Source: Candidatus Poribacteria bacterium (GTDB lineage Bacteria; Poribacteria; WGA-4E; GCA-2687025). Taken from it: 64,000 bases of DNA. The DNA is taken from assembly GCA_018644665.1 (NCBI GenBank), contig JABGQA010000090.1, positions 1-64,000 of the forward strand, written 5' to 3'. Shown one piece after another: positions 50,883-60,514 of this stretch. The notes under the pieces are model-generated. The model made no database searches. It saw nothing but the letters and a program-made list of their open reading frames with translations, and was not told the origin of the DNA. Position 1 is the stretch's first letter, and each line of letters starts with the position of its first letter. A program made the translations under genes and the position numbers.

Positions 50883-53105
50883 GTGAAGAAGGCCTTGATC
50901 ATCGGGGCAGTGGTCATCGTGGCGGTCGGCGTGGTCGGCGTGCGGCTTGTGACCGGCCAGACCGACGTCGCCGAGGCGGAAGCCGCCCGGAGATCTCTGT
51001 TAGGACTGGCGGCCCGGGACGTGACAGATGCCGACGTCGCGGGTGACGCGACGTTGTCACGCGGAGTCGGCGTCATCGTTACCGCAGTCCAGGCGTACGG
51101 CCTTGCCGAGGCCGCGGGCGTCCTCTCCGGCGATCTCATCACAGCCGTCGGCGGCCTGCCCGTCCCCACAGAGGCGGATTACCGCACCGCGCTCGATGCC
51201 GGCTTAGCGGCGGGAGCTGTGACGTTCGCGGTGCGCCGCGGCGGCGCCAACCTGGATCTGCGCGTCGCGCCGGATCTGGCGGTCATGTACAACAACCTTG
51301 GCATTGCGTACGTGAAGGATGACCGCGCCGACGTGGCGAAGACGGCCTTCACCAGGGCGCTCGAACTGGAGCCGGAGTTCTCCGAGGCGCACTACAACCT
51401 GGGCAACCTGCACGCCGCCGCTGGCGATCGCGCAGCGGCTGCCGCGGCGTTCACGGCCGCGGTAGAGCACAACGAAGGTTTCCGCGAGGCGCGGTACAGG
51501 CTTGCGGAGATGCACGCAGAGGCCGGTTCGTACGAGCTGGCGCTGACGGAGTTGAAACGGGCCGCGGGCCTCGACCCCGAGGCGACAGCGGAGCGGGGTC
51601 TACGCCCAGTGGAGACCGTGCTTGCGACGCGCGGCGACATCCAGCGCGAGATTACGACGTCCGGCACTATTGAAGCCGTCGCCGACGTGTCTGTTTACGC
51701 GAAGATGCCGGGTCGCGTCGAGGACATCCTCGTCGACGAGGGCATGCGCGTCGGGGTCGACGATGTCGTCGCGATTCTTGAGCATGAGGAGCTCGAGCTG
51801 CAGGCGCTGCAGGCGAGCGCGGCGGCCCTCGCCGCCGCCGCCGCCCATGAGCAGGTGCACGCGCTCGCCGAAGTGCGGGTGCGCGCGCAGGCTGCGCAGG
51901 CTGCGGCCGGGCTCCAGGCGGCCGAAGCGGCGTTGAAGCTGGTGCAGGACCTGGCGGAGACGCGGGCGCACTCGCAGACCGATCAGGCGGAGGCCGGGCT
52001 CGCCGTGATCCAGGCGAACCTGGCGAAGCTGCGCCGCGGGCTCAGGGACGAGGAGCGGGCCCAGATCCGCGCCGGGCTGGCTCAAGCGGTGGCCGCGCGG
52101 GAGGACGCCAGCCGGAACGCTGAGCGCATGCAGACTCTGTTCGACAACGGCGCGATCAGCAAGCAAACACTCGACAGCGCCGGGACGCTGCTCGACGTCG
52201 CAAAGGCCCAGGACCGCGCGGCGCGCGAGCAGTTGGCGATGGCGGAGAACGGCAGCCGCGAAGAGGACATCAGTTCGCTTGAGGCCCAGGTGCGCCAGGC
52301 CGAGGCCGGCGTAATGGTCGCCCGGAAGCAGGCCGATTCGCAGACGTGGGAGTCGGACATCGCCATGGCCGCCGCGCAGGTCGAGCAAGCGCGCGCCGGC
52401 GATACGACGGCGCGTTCACTCGTCGACGCGAAGAGTTGGGAAGCGGAGATTACCGCGGCGTCGGCCGCAGTGACGCAGGCGGAGGCCTCGCTGGCGCTGG
52501 CTGAAAAGCGGCTGGACGACGCGTTCATCAAGGCCCCCATCGCGGGCACCATCGCGCGCCGCAGCGTGGACCCGGGGGACATGGCGAATCCGGCCGCGCC
52601 CATACTCGACATCGTCCAGATGGACACGGTTCGCGCGACGGTGCGCGTGCTGGAAGCCGACCTCGCCGATTTGGCAGTAGGAGGCCCAGCCGGCGTGCTG
52701 CTGCAGACGCTTCCATCGGCCGTCGCCGCGTCGATATCACGGATCAGCCCCACAGTTGATTCGGCGAGCCGTACAGCCGAGGTGGAGATAGAGATGTCCA
52801 ACGCCGACGGCGCCGCAAGGCCCGGGATGTTCGCGCGCGTGAGTTTCCCGATCGACGTGCGACGCAACGCCATCCTGCTGCCACGCGACACTGTCGTGCA
52901 GGGCTCGGCGGGCGACGGCGCCTATGTGTACGCAGTGTCCAACGGACGTGCGCGGCGCGCGCCGGTTGAGCAAGGCCTGACCAACGGCGGCTCCGTTCAG
53001 GTCATCGCCGGTGTAGATGCCGGGGTGGAGGTCGTGTATTCGGGGCGGCAAAGCCTGCGAGAAGGCGATTTCGTGAAGGTCGTCCGTCGCGTAGACGCGT
53101 GGTGA
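50883..53105 (+). CDS. HlyD-type membrane fusion protein with N-terminal PDZ and TPR domains
   Basis: The product of 740 residues begins with GTG at 50883, since AAGGAGG is eight bases upstream. A hydrophobic anchor (MKKALIIGAVVIVAVGVVGV) leads into a PDZ-like domain (about 45-115: VIVTAVQAYGLAEAAGVLSG). Next are three TPR units (about 125-235: MYNNLGIAYVKDDRADVAKT, AHYNLGNLHAAAGDRAAAAA), then a normal MFP: beta-barrel/lipoyl parts, a long Ala/Gln-rich coiled coil, DDAFIKAPIAGTIARRSVDP and the C-terminal barrel. It bridges the RND pump to an outer-membrane channel. PDZ and TPR on an MFP is unusual. It precedes the RND pump by 26 bases. Confidence 0.88.
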   Translation: MKKALIIGAVVIVAVGVVGVRLVTGQTDVAEAEAARRSLLGLAARDVTDADVAGDATLSRGVGVIVTAVQAYGLAEAAGVLSGDLITAVGGLPVPTEADYRTALDAGLAAGAVTFAVRRGGANLDLRVAPDLAVMYNNLGIAYVKDDRADVAKTAFTRALELEPEFSEAHYNLGNLHAAAGDRAAAAAAFTAAVEHNEGFREARYRLAEMHAEAGSYELALTELKRAAGLDPEATAERGLRPVETVLATRGDIQREITTSGTIEAVADVSVYAKMPGRVEDILVDEGMRVGVDDVVAILEHEELELQALQASAAALAAAAAHEQVHALAEVRVRAQAAQAAAGLQAAEAALKLVQDLAETRAHSQTDQAEAGLAVIQANLAKLRRGLRDEERAQIRAGLAQAVAAREDASRNAERMQTLFDNGAISKQTLDSAGTLLDVAKAQDRAAREQLAMAENGSREEDISSLEAQVRQAEAGVMVARKQADSQTWESDIAMAAAQVEQARAGDTTARSLVDAKSWEAEITAASAAVTQAEASLALAEKRLDDAFIKAPIAGTIARRSVDPGDMANPAAPILDIVQMDTVRATVRVLEADLADLAVGGPAGVLLQTLPSAVAASISRISPTVDSASRTAEVEIEMSNADGAARPGMFARVSFPIDVRRNAILLPRDTVVQGSAGDGAYVYAVSNGRARRAPVEQGLTNGGSVQVIAGVDAGVEVVYSGRQSLREGDFVKVVRRVDAW

Positions 53106-53131
53106 AGGCCCCGTTCTAAGGATACGTAGCC

Positions 53132-56100
53132 ATGTGGTTCGCGCGATTCTCCGTCCGCAACCCGCTGCTCGTGAACCTCGCGATGGTGACGATCATGCTC
53201 CTCGGAGCATACGCGTTCATCGTCATACCGCGCGAGGCTTCGCCGGACATCAACTTCAACTGGGCCTTCGTCACCGTCGTGTACCCGGGGGCGGCGCCCG
53301 AGGAAGTCGAGCAACTCGTCACGGTGCCGCTCGAGGACGCCATCGAGGGCGTCGACAAGATCAGCATGGTCACGTCGACGTCGGACGAGAGCCTGTCCTT
53401 CATCAGCGTGAAGTTCGAACAGAACCTGTCGGAGGACGACTTCGACAAGCGCTTCCTCGACTTGCGTCAGGCGGTCGACACCGTCCGCCTGCCGGACGAG
53501 GCTGAGGACGCCGACGTGCGTGAGCTGAACACGCAGGACTGGTGGCCGGTGATCAGCGTGGTCGTGAGCGGCGAGCTGTCTGAGCGTGAGCTCAAACGCA
53601 TCACCGAGGAAATCGACGATCTGGTCCGCCTGGACACGGACGTGAGCCAGGTGACGATCGCGGGCAAGCGGGATCGCGAGATCTGGGTGGAGGTCAACCC
53701 GGATCGCGTGGAGGGCGTCGGACTCACGGTGCCGCAGGTCGCGCGCGCCATCGCGACGCGCAACCTTAACGTCCCCGGGGGAGCCGTGGCGGCCGGCCGC
53801 ACGGAGTACCTGCTGCGCACGGTCGGCCAGTTCGACGAGGCGGACCAAGTCGGGCGCGTCATCGTCCGTTCCGGCGCCGTTGGCGACGCTGTCCGCGTCT
53901 CGGACGTGGCGACGGTGACCGACACGTTCGAGAAGGCCGAAATCCTCTCCCGCCTTGACGGCGAGCCGTCGGTAACGCTCAACGTTGCGAAGAAGGCCGG
54001 CTCCAGCACGCTGTCCGTCGTGAAGTCCGTGCGCGCCGTCGTCGACGACTACAAGAAGGAGAAGCTCCCAGGAGGGGCCCGTATCGCGCTCGTAAACGAC
54101 CAGTCCATCTTCATCAACGACATCATGCGCAGGCTGCAGACTAGCGCGATGTTCGGGATCGTGCTCGTCCTCGCGTCGCTGTGGGTCTTCCTCGGATGGC
54201 GCGCTGCACTCGTCGTCGTCATAGGGATGCCTGTGACGTTCGCGACAACGTTCATCTTCATGCGCTTCACCGACAGGTCGCTGGACGGGAACGCGCTGTT
54301 CGGGCTGGTGCTGGTGCTCGGCATGGTGGTGGACCACGCCATCGTGATGGTTGAGAACTGCGTCCGCCATCTCGACATGGGGAAGGAGAAGGCGCGTGCC
54401 GTGGTGGACGGCATCGGGGAGGTATTCCAGCCAGTCGTCGCTTCTACCGCGACAACCATCGCCGCCTTCCTGCCGCTCATGCTGATGCCGGGGATCATGG
54501 GCGCATATCTGCGCATCATCCCGCTTGTCGTCACGTTGGCGCTGGTGGCATCAAACATCGAGGCGTTCCTGATCTTGCCCGCGCACGCCGTCGAATGGGC
54601 CAGGCCCACTGGCGCCGGCTCACGACATGAGCACAGGTGGTTCCGCGCGATCCGATTGCGTTACGTTCGCACGCTGGCTTGGGTCGTTAGGCGCAGGTAT
54701 TGGGCTGTGAGCGCCTTCCTGCTGTTGGCGGTGTCGAGCGCCGGGTTGGTGCCGCTCGTCGGAGTAGACATGTTCTCGGGCGACGAGATGTCGTTCTTCT
54801 ATGTCCGCGTGTGGATGCCACAGGGGACAAAGCTCTCGACGACCGATGACTTCCTCAAGCGGGTCGAGAACATCGCCCTCGACCTGCCGGCCGCCGAGTT
54901 GGAAGCCGTGATGGCGACCGCGGGGATGATCGCGGAGGACGACGGCACGATAACCGGCACGCACCTTGGGCAGATCGTCGTTGATGTCGTCGAACGCAAG
55001 GACCGCGGCCGGGACATCGACGACATCCTCGCGGATCTACGTCTGCGATGTCAGCTCCTGGCGGGCTACGAGCGGATCGAGTTCACTAAGATCGAGGAGG
55101 GCCCCCCGACCGGCAAGGCGGTCGAGGTCAAGGTGAAGGGCGACCGGCTCGACACGCTGGAGGCCCTCGTCGCCGAGCTGGAGGGCGAACTGGCGACGAT
55201 GCCCGGCGTGTACGACATCGGCAACAACTTCTCACCGGGTAAGGAAGAGATCCGCGTGAGCGTGGACGAAGATCGCGCGCGGATGCACGGCCTGGATGTC
55301 CTGCAAGTTGCCGGAATGGTCCGCGCGTGTGTGGACGGGACAGTGGCGACGACCTTCCGCGATGGCGATGAGGACGTCGATGTCGTTGTGAAACTCCGCG
55401 GCGCGGATGGCGCGTCCGTCTCGCAACTCGAATCTCTCACCGTCGGCGGATCTAACGGGGCTCCGGTGCCACTACGGGAGGTCGCTAGCCTTCACGTGGA
55501 GCGCGGGTACTCGGCGATCCGACGCTTCGAAGGCGAACGCGCGATCACGCTCTCCGCGAACGTCGACGAGGCGATCACCGGGGCAGTAGAGGTCAACACG
55601 GAGCTGAAGGAACGCTTCCGCGAACTGAGTCACCGGTACCCGGGGTACGCGCTGGATTACCGCGGTGAGTTCGCCGAATTCCAGGAGGCGTTCTCAGGGC
55701 TGGCGCGCCTCTTCGTGTTGGGCGTGTTCATCATCTTCCTCCTGCTTACCGCGCAGTTCAAGTCGCTCATACAGCCCTTCATCATCCTGTTCACAGTGCC
55801 GTTCGCGTTCTTCGGCGCGGTCGTTGGGCTCATCGTGATACAGGCGCCGTTCAGCCTCATGACGCTCTACGGGATCGTCGCTCTGGCTGGGATTGTCGTC
55901 AACGACTCCATCGTGCTCATCGACTTCATCAACCGACGACGACGCGGTGGGGCCGACCGGTGGCGCGCCGTTATCAAGGCCGGATCGCTGCGTCTCCGCC
56001 CGGTGATGCTGACGACCATCACGACCGTCGCGGGCCTAATGCCGATGGCCCTAGGCGTCGGTGGCACATCACAGACGTGGAAGCCCTTGGCAAACACGAT

Positions 56101-56257
56101 CGTGTGGGGGCTGTCGATGGCGACCTTCCTCACGCTGTTCATCGTCCCAGCGCTCTACGTCATCAGCGACGACGTTGCCTGGATGCAGAAGCGGCGCGCG
56201 CGCAAGGCCGAGGCCGCCGGACTGGCGGTACCGGCCGAGATGCAGCCAGCGGACTGA
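53132..56257 (+). CDS. RND multidrug/hydrophobe efflux pump (AcrB/HAE family)
   Basis: The 1041-residue proton-driven permease has the standard two-fold layout of six membrane segments and two large periplasmic loops. Recognisable parts are NPLLVNLAMVTIMLLGAYAF, VYPGAAPEEVEQLVT, FGLVLVLGMVVDHAIVMVEN and GIVALAGIVVNDSIVLIDF. In TM4 the proton relay is Asp401-His402 rather than the Asp-Asp of AcrB, and the AcrB Lys940 equivalent region reads VVNDS. So the relay is modified. AAGGATA precedes the ATG. It works with the MFP upstream; no TolC-like outer channel is in the window. Substrates unknown. Confidence 0.94.
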   Translation: MWFARFSVRNPLLVNLAMVTIMLLGAYAFIVIPREASPDINFNWAFVTVVYPGAAPEEVEQLVTVPLEDAIEGVDKISMVTSTSDESLSFISVKFEQNLSEDDFDKRFLDLRQAVDTVRLPDEAEDADVRELNTQDWWPVISVVVSGELSERELKRITEEIDDLVRLDTDVSQVTIAGKRDREIWVEVNPDRVEGVGLTVPQVARAIATRNLNVPGGAVAAGRTEYLLRTVGQFDEADQVGRVIVRSGAVGDAVRVSDVATVTDTFEKAEILSRLDGEPSVTLNVAKKAGSSTLSVVKSVRAVVDDYKKEKLPGGARIALVNDQSIFINDIMRRLQTSAMFGIVLVLASLWVFLGWRAALVVVIGMPVTFATTFIFMRFTDRSLDGNALFGLVLVLGMVVDHAIVMVENCVRHLDMGKEKARAVVDGIGEVFQPVVASTATTIAAFLPLMLMPGIMGAYLRIIPLVVTLALVASNIEAFLILPAHAVEWARPTGAGSRHEHRWFRAIRLRYVRTLAWVVRRRYWAVSAFLLLAVSSAGLVPLVGVDMFSGDEMSFFYVRVWMPQGTKLSTTDDFLKRVENIALDLPAAELEAVMATAGMIAEDDGTITGTHLGQIVVDVVERKDRGRDIDDILADLRLRCQLLAGYERIEFTKIEEGPPTGKAVEVKVKGDRLDTLEALVAELEGELATMPGVYDIGNNFSPGKEEIRVSVDEDRARMHGLDVLQVAGMVRACVDGTVATTFRDGDEDVDVVVKLRGADGASVSQLESLTVGGSNGAPVPLREVASLHVERGYSAIRRFEGERAITLSANVDEAITGAVEVNTELKERFRELSHRYPGYALDYRGEFAEFQEAFSGLARLFVLGVFIIFLLLTAQFKSLIQPFIILFTVPFAFFGAVVGLIVIQAPFSLMTLYGIVALAGIVVNDSIVLIDFINRRRRGGADRWRAVIKAGSLRLRPVMLTTITTVAGLMPMALGVGGTSQTWKPLANTIVWGLSMATFLTLFIVPALYVISDDVAWMQKRRARKAEAAGLAVPAEMQPAD

Positions 56258-56266
56258 CCGGGCACG

Positions 56267-56297
56267 CTCATCGCCGGGAAGGGATCCCGGCGATGAG
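56267..56297. terminator. Bidirectional terminator between the RND and molybdoenzyme clusters
   Basis: CTCATCGCCGGGA (56267-56279) and TCCCGGCGATGAG (56285-56297) form a perfect 13-base-pair stem with a five-base loop. It lies between the convergent ends of the RND pump gene and the small Cys protein gene. There is no T run on either side, so it may end transcription poorly. Confidence 0.68.
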
Positions 56298-56310
56298 TGC
56301 GACGGCGTAG

Positions 56311-56541
56311 CTATCCTGCGGTCGTCCCGAGCAGGACTGGCGTCGCCAGATAGCAGGTTCGGCCTTCGCCGCAGTCGCGCGGGCCGGCTATGTCCTGGTC
56401 CGGGCCCATCGCCCCTCCCGTTCGGTTGCACCAGTACACGCCGGTCTCCGACGGCGTGACCAACGCTTCGGCCCCGCGTTCGTCTGCCGTATACATCGAC
56501 TTCGTGCGGAGGTACTTGCACACGTGTGCGATCGTTGCCAT
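56311..56541 (-). CDS. Small Cys-containing protein of unknown function
   Basis: The 76-residue ORF has a good Shine-Dalgarno (AGGAAGGGG, six bases before the ATG) and conserved-looking composition: CKYLRTKSMYTADERG, VYWCNRTGGAMGPDQD and CGEGRTCYLA. Four Cys (8, 38, 57, 63) could bind a metal or iron-sulfur cluster or make disulfides. It follows the aldehyde oxidoreductase FAD subunit by 13 bases, so it is probably the last gene of that operon. I have no family name for it. Confidence 0.68.
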   Translation of the reverse strand: MATIAHVCKYLRTKSMYTADERGAEALVTPSETGVYWCNRTGGAMGPDQDIAGPRDCGEGRTCYLATPVLLGTTAG

Positions 56542-56554
56542 TGTCTGCCCCTTC

Positions 56555-57535
56555 CTACGCCAGGCGCGCCAGGGCGCGGCGCACCATCGTCTTCGTCAGG
56601 GGCACCTTGTACCCGTTGTTGGAGAGCGGCTCTGCGCCGGCGAGCGCGGCCTCGCCCGCGGCGCGGATATTGCCCTCGTTGAGTGGCTTGCCGTCGATCT
56701 CAGCCTCCGCGTCGGTCGCGCGCCACGGAATGGGCGCGACCGCGTAGAGCACGATACGCGGGCTCGTGATGACCCCATCGCGGACCACGCCCGCGACGGC
56801 CGCTCCTGAGATGCCCCAGTCGAAGCCGGCGCGCTCGGATGTCTCGAGGAACGCACTCTTGGACCCGTCTGGCGGCTCGGGGATCTCCACGTGCGTGACG
56901 ATCTCGCCCTGCCGCAGGACGTTCTCCTGGAGCAGGCGCTCCGTCGGCAGCACGAAGAAGTCATCGGCGTGCACAGCGCGGGGGCCGTCCGGCCCGGCCA
57001 CGTGGAACGTCGCGTTCAGCGCTACGAGAGCGGATGCGCAGTTGGACGGGTGGACGATGTACGCCGGCCCGCCGCCGAGAATCGCGTTGTACTGGTTCTC
57101 CGCTTCGTCGTCCGCCGCGAAGCAGCGGGGGCCGCCCTTCTTCAGACACTTGTAATGCTCGCTGCGGAAGTACCAGCAACGGGGTCGCTGACACAGGTTC
57201 CCGCCGAGGGTCCCGACGTTCCTGATCTGAGGGGAGCCGACCTCGAGCGTGGCCTCAGCCAACGCCGCGTACTGCGACTGGACGACGGGGTGTTCCGCGA
57301 TCTCTGTGAGCGTCGTCAGCGCCCCGATGACAAGCCCGCCATCCGTCTCGCGGATGCCGCGGATGCCGTCGTCCTGGATCGACTTCAGGTTGACCACGCG
57401 ATCGGCGTCGATCACGTTGTCCTGCATCCCCGGCACCATATCCATGCCGCCGGCGAGCGGCATAGCGCCGCGTTGGTCGAGGGCTTGCACGGCCTGAGCG
57501 ACGCTGCCAGGTCTCACGTACTCGAAGTTCTTCAT
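56555..57535 (-). CDS. PaoB-like FAD and [4Fe-4S] subunit of molybdenum oxidoreductase
   Basis: The 326-residue product is the FAD-binding middle subunit of a xanthine dehydrogenase family enzyme. FAD sites are PLAGGMDMVPG (26-36) and RNVGTLGGNL (105-114). A Cys insert, CQRPRC with Cys115 and Cys120 followed by Cys130 and Cys138, matches the [4Fe-4S]-binding loop of PaoB/YagS and 4-hydroxybenzoyl-CoA reductase beta subunits. Its start overlaps the Moco subunit stop as ATGA. It passes electrons between the iron-sulfur subunit and the flavin. It has no signal of its own and should travel with the Tat-tagged subunit. Confidence 0.92.
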   Translation of the reverse strand: MKNFEYVRPGSVAQAVQALDQRGAMPLAGGMDMVPGMQDNVIDADRVVNLKSIQDDGIRGIRETDGGLVIGALTTLTEIAEHPVVQSQYAALAEATLEVGSPQIRNVGTLGGNLCQRPRCWYFRSEHYKCLKKGGPRCFAADDEAENQYNAILGGGPAYIVHPSNCASALVALNATFHVAGPDGPRAVHADDFFVLPTERLLQENVLRQGEIVTHVEIPEPPDGSKSAFLETSERAGFDWGISGAAVAGVVRDGVITSPRIVLYAVAPIPWRATDAEAEIDGKPLNEGNIRAAGEAALAGAEPLSNNGYKVPLTKTMVRRALARLA

Positions 57536-59691
57536 CCTTGCGCTCTCCCTTCCCGTTCGAGCGCCTCAAGCACTCTACGCGGCGTGATCGGCAGACCGGC
57601 GACGCGGGCGCCGATGGCGTTGCGGACGGCGTTGCCGATCGCGGCCGCGACAGGTATCACCGGCGGCTCCCCGATCCCGATGACACCCCGGCTGAGTGAC
57701 TGTTCCGTCATCCACACTACGGGCTCGATCTCGGGCATGTCCATCGTGCCGGAGATCTTGTAGAACTCCATGTTCGCGTTGACCTGATGCCCGAGTATGC
57801 GGTCCATCACTCGGTCCTCATGCAGCGCGTAGGATATCCCCTGGATCACCGCGCCGATCAGCTGGCTCTCTAGCGTCAGCTTGTCGATGACGAGACCGGC
57901 CTCTTGCACCGATACGACTTTCTGCATACGCACGTCGCCGGTTTCCTCGTCCACGGTCAACTCGACGGCGCACACGCCGGCCGTGCCGCTGGACGACAGG
58001 CTGCCGTCGTGCTGCTCGGTCTCGGAGATCGGTTCGGCTCCGAGGAGTGCGCAGGCGTCGGACCACGATAGCGACGCCGACGGGTCGTCGATGCGACGGA
58101 TCGAGCGATCCACGGCCTCGAGGTTCTCGGCGTCGGTATCCAGCGCGGCCGCCACGCGCGTCAGGAGGGTGGCCAGCGCCGTATCGGCAGTCACTTTGAT
58201 CGCGGGCGCGACCGCCGCGCAGGTGGTCGACCCTCCACTGCCGCCTGACGGCGGGAACCGGGTGTCGCCAATGAGGGGCGTGATGTCCTCGACCGCCAGC
58301 CCCAACTGCTCGGCCGCCACGACCGCCACGACGGTGCGCGTCCCGGTGCCGAGATCCTGGGTGCCGCACTTCACGACGACCGACCCGTCCGAATGGATCT
58401 CAACCGTCGCGCGTGTGCCGCCGCCGCCGCCGCCCCACGTTGCTCCCCCGATGCCGAAGCCGGTCTTGACCGGCCCTGCTCCAGCTCCCGGGTCCGCGCT
58501 ACGGCGACTCCACCCGACGCGCTCCGCGGCGTCGCGGTATTGCGCCTGGCGGGTTTCGTTCGGGTCGTTCAGCACGCGAAGCTCTACCGGGTCGATGCCC
58601 AACGCGTACGCCAACTCGTCCATCGTGGCTTCCATACCGAACGAAGCCTGCGGGTGCCCGGGCGCTCGCATGGCGCGGGCATTCCCCGCGTTCACGCGGA
58701 CGTCGTCACGCACGATCCGACGGTTCGGGATGCCCGACGGGTCGCCAAGCACGCCGTATATGTAGGGCGCTGGGAAGCCCGCCCCGGCGCTGTAGCCGCC
58801 CGTGCCGTAGGCTTCCATGTCGAACGCGGTCACGCGCCCGTCCGCATCGGCGGCCGCGCGTATGTGTTGGACGCTCGACGGTCGGTTGCCGGAGTTCGTC
58901 TGTTCCTGCTCGCGCGTGAGTAGGAGTTTGACGGCGCGCTTGGCGTCCCGAGCCAGTCTCGCGCAGACGATGCCTTCGACACCGGCTCCGAACTTACTGC
59001 CAAAGCCGCCGCCCATGTAGTCCGTGGTCACCACCACGTTGCTCTCAGGCATCTCCAAGGCGCCTGCGAGTTCTCCCCGCACGCTGAAGACGCCCTGTGT
59101 GGAGGCCCAGACGCGCAGGTTCTCGCCGGTGTCATCCCACCGGCACGTCATGCCGTGGGGCTCGAGAGACGTGTGCGTCTGCACCTGCGTCGAGTACGTC
59201 CCGTCGACAACCGCGGCCGCCGCCTCGAAGGCGGCCTCGACATCGCCGGCCTCATCGTCGGTGGCGCGATTCACGTTCGGCCGGGTCGAACCGTGGACCT
59301 GCGCGGAGTTGGTCTGCCTGGCGTCGTCCGCCTTTACGACGAACGGGTAGCGTTCCCATTCGACGCGAACACGTCGGGCGGCATCACGCGCGATGTCGCG
59401 CGTCTCCGCCGCGACGGCCGCGACGAACTCGCCGGCCATGCGGCACACCTTGCCCTCGTCAACCCACACCGCCTTGACGCCCGGCAACGCCTCGGCAGCG
59501 GCTGTGTCGATCGCCACAGCCTTGCAGTTGGGGTAGGGCGATGTCACGAACAGGCCGATCAGCGCGTCCTTCGGCAGCACGTCGTAGGCGTACTTCGCCT
59601 TGCCAGTGACCTTCGGGACAGCGTCGACGCGCACGGTGTCCTTCGTGACGTGCGTCATGTCGCCGGCTGGCTTCCAAGGTATGACTGCCAT
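57532..59691 (-). CDS. PaoC-like molybdopterin-binding subunit
   Basis: The 719-residue catalytic subunit binds the molybdenum-cytosine dinucleotide cofactor and oxidises aldehydes or N-heterocycles. Seen are DYMGGGFGSKFG (GGGFG at 227-231), GNARAMRAPGHPQASFGMEA near the substrate, GTQDLGTGTRTVVAVVAAEQ and the catalytic Glu675 in GIGEPPVIPVAAAIGNA. It lacks the VAYRCSFR motif of CO dehydrogenase, so CO oxidation is unlikely. GGAAGGGG is eight bases before the ATG. It starts three bases after the 2Fe-2S subunit stop. The Mo chaperone (PaoD/XdhC) is not seen. Substrate: aromatic aldehydes by family, not proven. Confidence 0.92.
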   Translation of the reverse strand: MAVIPWKPAGDMTHVTKDTVRVDAVPKVTGKAKYAYDVLPKDALIGLFVTSPYPNCKAVAIDTAAAEALPGVKAVWVDEGKVCRMAGEFVAAVAAETRDIARDAARRVRVEWERYPFVVKADDARQTNSAQVHGSTRPNVNRATDDEAGDVEAAFEAAAAVVDGTYSTQVQTHTSLEPHGMTCRWDDTGENLRVWASTQGVFSVRGELAGALEMPESNVVVTTDYMGGGFGSKFGAGVEGIVCARLARDAKRAVKLLLTREQEQTNSGNRPSSVQHIRAAADADGRVTAFDMEAYGTGGYSAGAGFPAPYIYGVLGDPSGIPNRRIVRDDVRVNAGNARAMRAPGHPQASFGMEATMDELAYALGIDPVELRVLNDPNETRQAQYRDAAERVGWSRRSADPGAGAGPVKTGFGIGGATWGGGGGGTRATVEIHSDGSVVVKCGTQDLGTGTRTVVAVVAAEQLGLAVEDITPLIGDTRFPPSGGSGGSTTCAAVAPAIKVTADTALATLLTRVAAALDTDAENLEAVDRSIRRIDDPSASLSWSDACALLGAEPISETEQHDGSLSSSGTAGVCAVELTVDEETGDVRMQKVVSVQEAGLVIDKLTLESQLIGAVIQGISYALHEDRVMDRILGHQVNANMEFYKISGTMDMPEIEPVVWMTEQSLSRGVIGIGEPPVIPVAAAIGNAVRNAIGARVAGLPITPRRVLEALEREGRAQG

Positions 59692-59694
59692 ACG

Positions 59695-60378
59695 TTACGC
59701 CCCTTCCCGCACGCGGCGCGCGGCGGTCTGCGCGGCGGCGAACACCCGGGTGTACGTCCCACACCGACATAGATTGCCGCTGAGGGCCTTCTTCACCTCG
59801 TCCAGCGTCGGGTCGTCGTTCTCCGCCACCAGCGCGGCGACGGACACGACGAAGCCCGGCGTGCAGAAGCCGCACATCAGAGCGTCTTCCTCGACGAACG
59901 CCTCCTGGACCGGATGCAGGTTGTCGCCGTCCAGCAGCCCCTCGACTGTGATGATCTCGTGGCCCTCGGCGTCCATCGCGAGGATCGAGCAGGCATATAC
60001 CGGCTTGCCGTCGAAAAGCACGCTGCAGGCGCCGCAGCTCGCGCGCTCACACACGGGCTTCGCGCCCGTGTATTCGAGGCGGTTCCGCAACACGTCCAAC
60101 AGCGTCGTCCGAGGTTCGACCCGCGACACCGCGTGCGCCTCGCCGTTGATGTTGAGGGTGATGCTGGCTACCCGGACGCCCTCGGCGCCCTCGGCAGCGT
60201 CAGCTTCAGCGTGCGTCGAGCTGGACATCGCGGCCGTCGCGACGGCCGTCCCGCCAACGCCCTGGATGAACGAGCGCCGGGACATCCCCGAGGGAGGGCC
60301 GTCTTCGCTGCCCGCGGCCCGTTCCTCGTCCTCCGGGCCTTCGCGCTTGATATCTGAGGTCGGTTCGTGTTTTGGCAT
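59695..60378 (-). CDS. PaoA-like Tat-exported 2Fe-2S subunit
   Basis: The 227-residue product carries a twin-arginine signal, MSRRSFIQGVGGTAVA, with Arg34-Arg35, after a 31-residue acidic leader (KHEPTSDIKREG). The N-terminal plant-type cluster uses Cys110, Cys115, Cys118 and Cys130 (CERASCGACSV to YACS); the second cluster uses Cys169, Cys172, Cys204 and Cys206 (CGFCTPG, LCRCGTY). It is the electron-transfer subunit and should carry the whole enzyme through the Tat system, as E. coli PaoA does for PaoBC. GAGG is about nine bases before the ATG. It heads the PaoABC-like operon. Confidence 0.94.
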   Translation of the reverse strand: MPKHEPTSDIKREGPEDEERAAGSEDGPPSGMSRRSFIQGVGGTAVATAAMSSSTHAEADAAEGAEGVRVASITLNINGEAHAVSRVEPRTTLLDVLRNRLEYTGAKPVCERASCGACSVLFDGKPVYACSILAMDAEGHEIITVEGLLDGDNLHPVQEAFVEEDALMCGFCTPGFVVSVAALVAENDDPTLDEVKKALSGNLCRCGTYTRVFAAAQTAARRVREGA

Positions 60379-60514
60379 TGCGCTACATCCTCACGTAACT
60401 GCGAATGGGCCCGCGCTTCCGAGGCTAGGCGGCGTAGTCTGGCGCGTCGGCGGAGTGTAGCATCGCGGCCGGCCGACGGTCAATCGCCGAGGCCGATCGG
60501 GTTCGTCCCGTCGT

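Noticed and set aside
52997..54370. Minus-strand open frame of about 457 codons
   Set aside because: It is a shadow of the MFP and RND genes; its product is His/Arg/Asp-rich and unlike any family.
57532..59691. CO dehydrogenase (CoxL) identity
   Set aside because: The form I motif VAYRCSFR is absent and the neighbour has the PaoB-type Cys insert, so an aldehyde oxidoreductase assignment is better.
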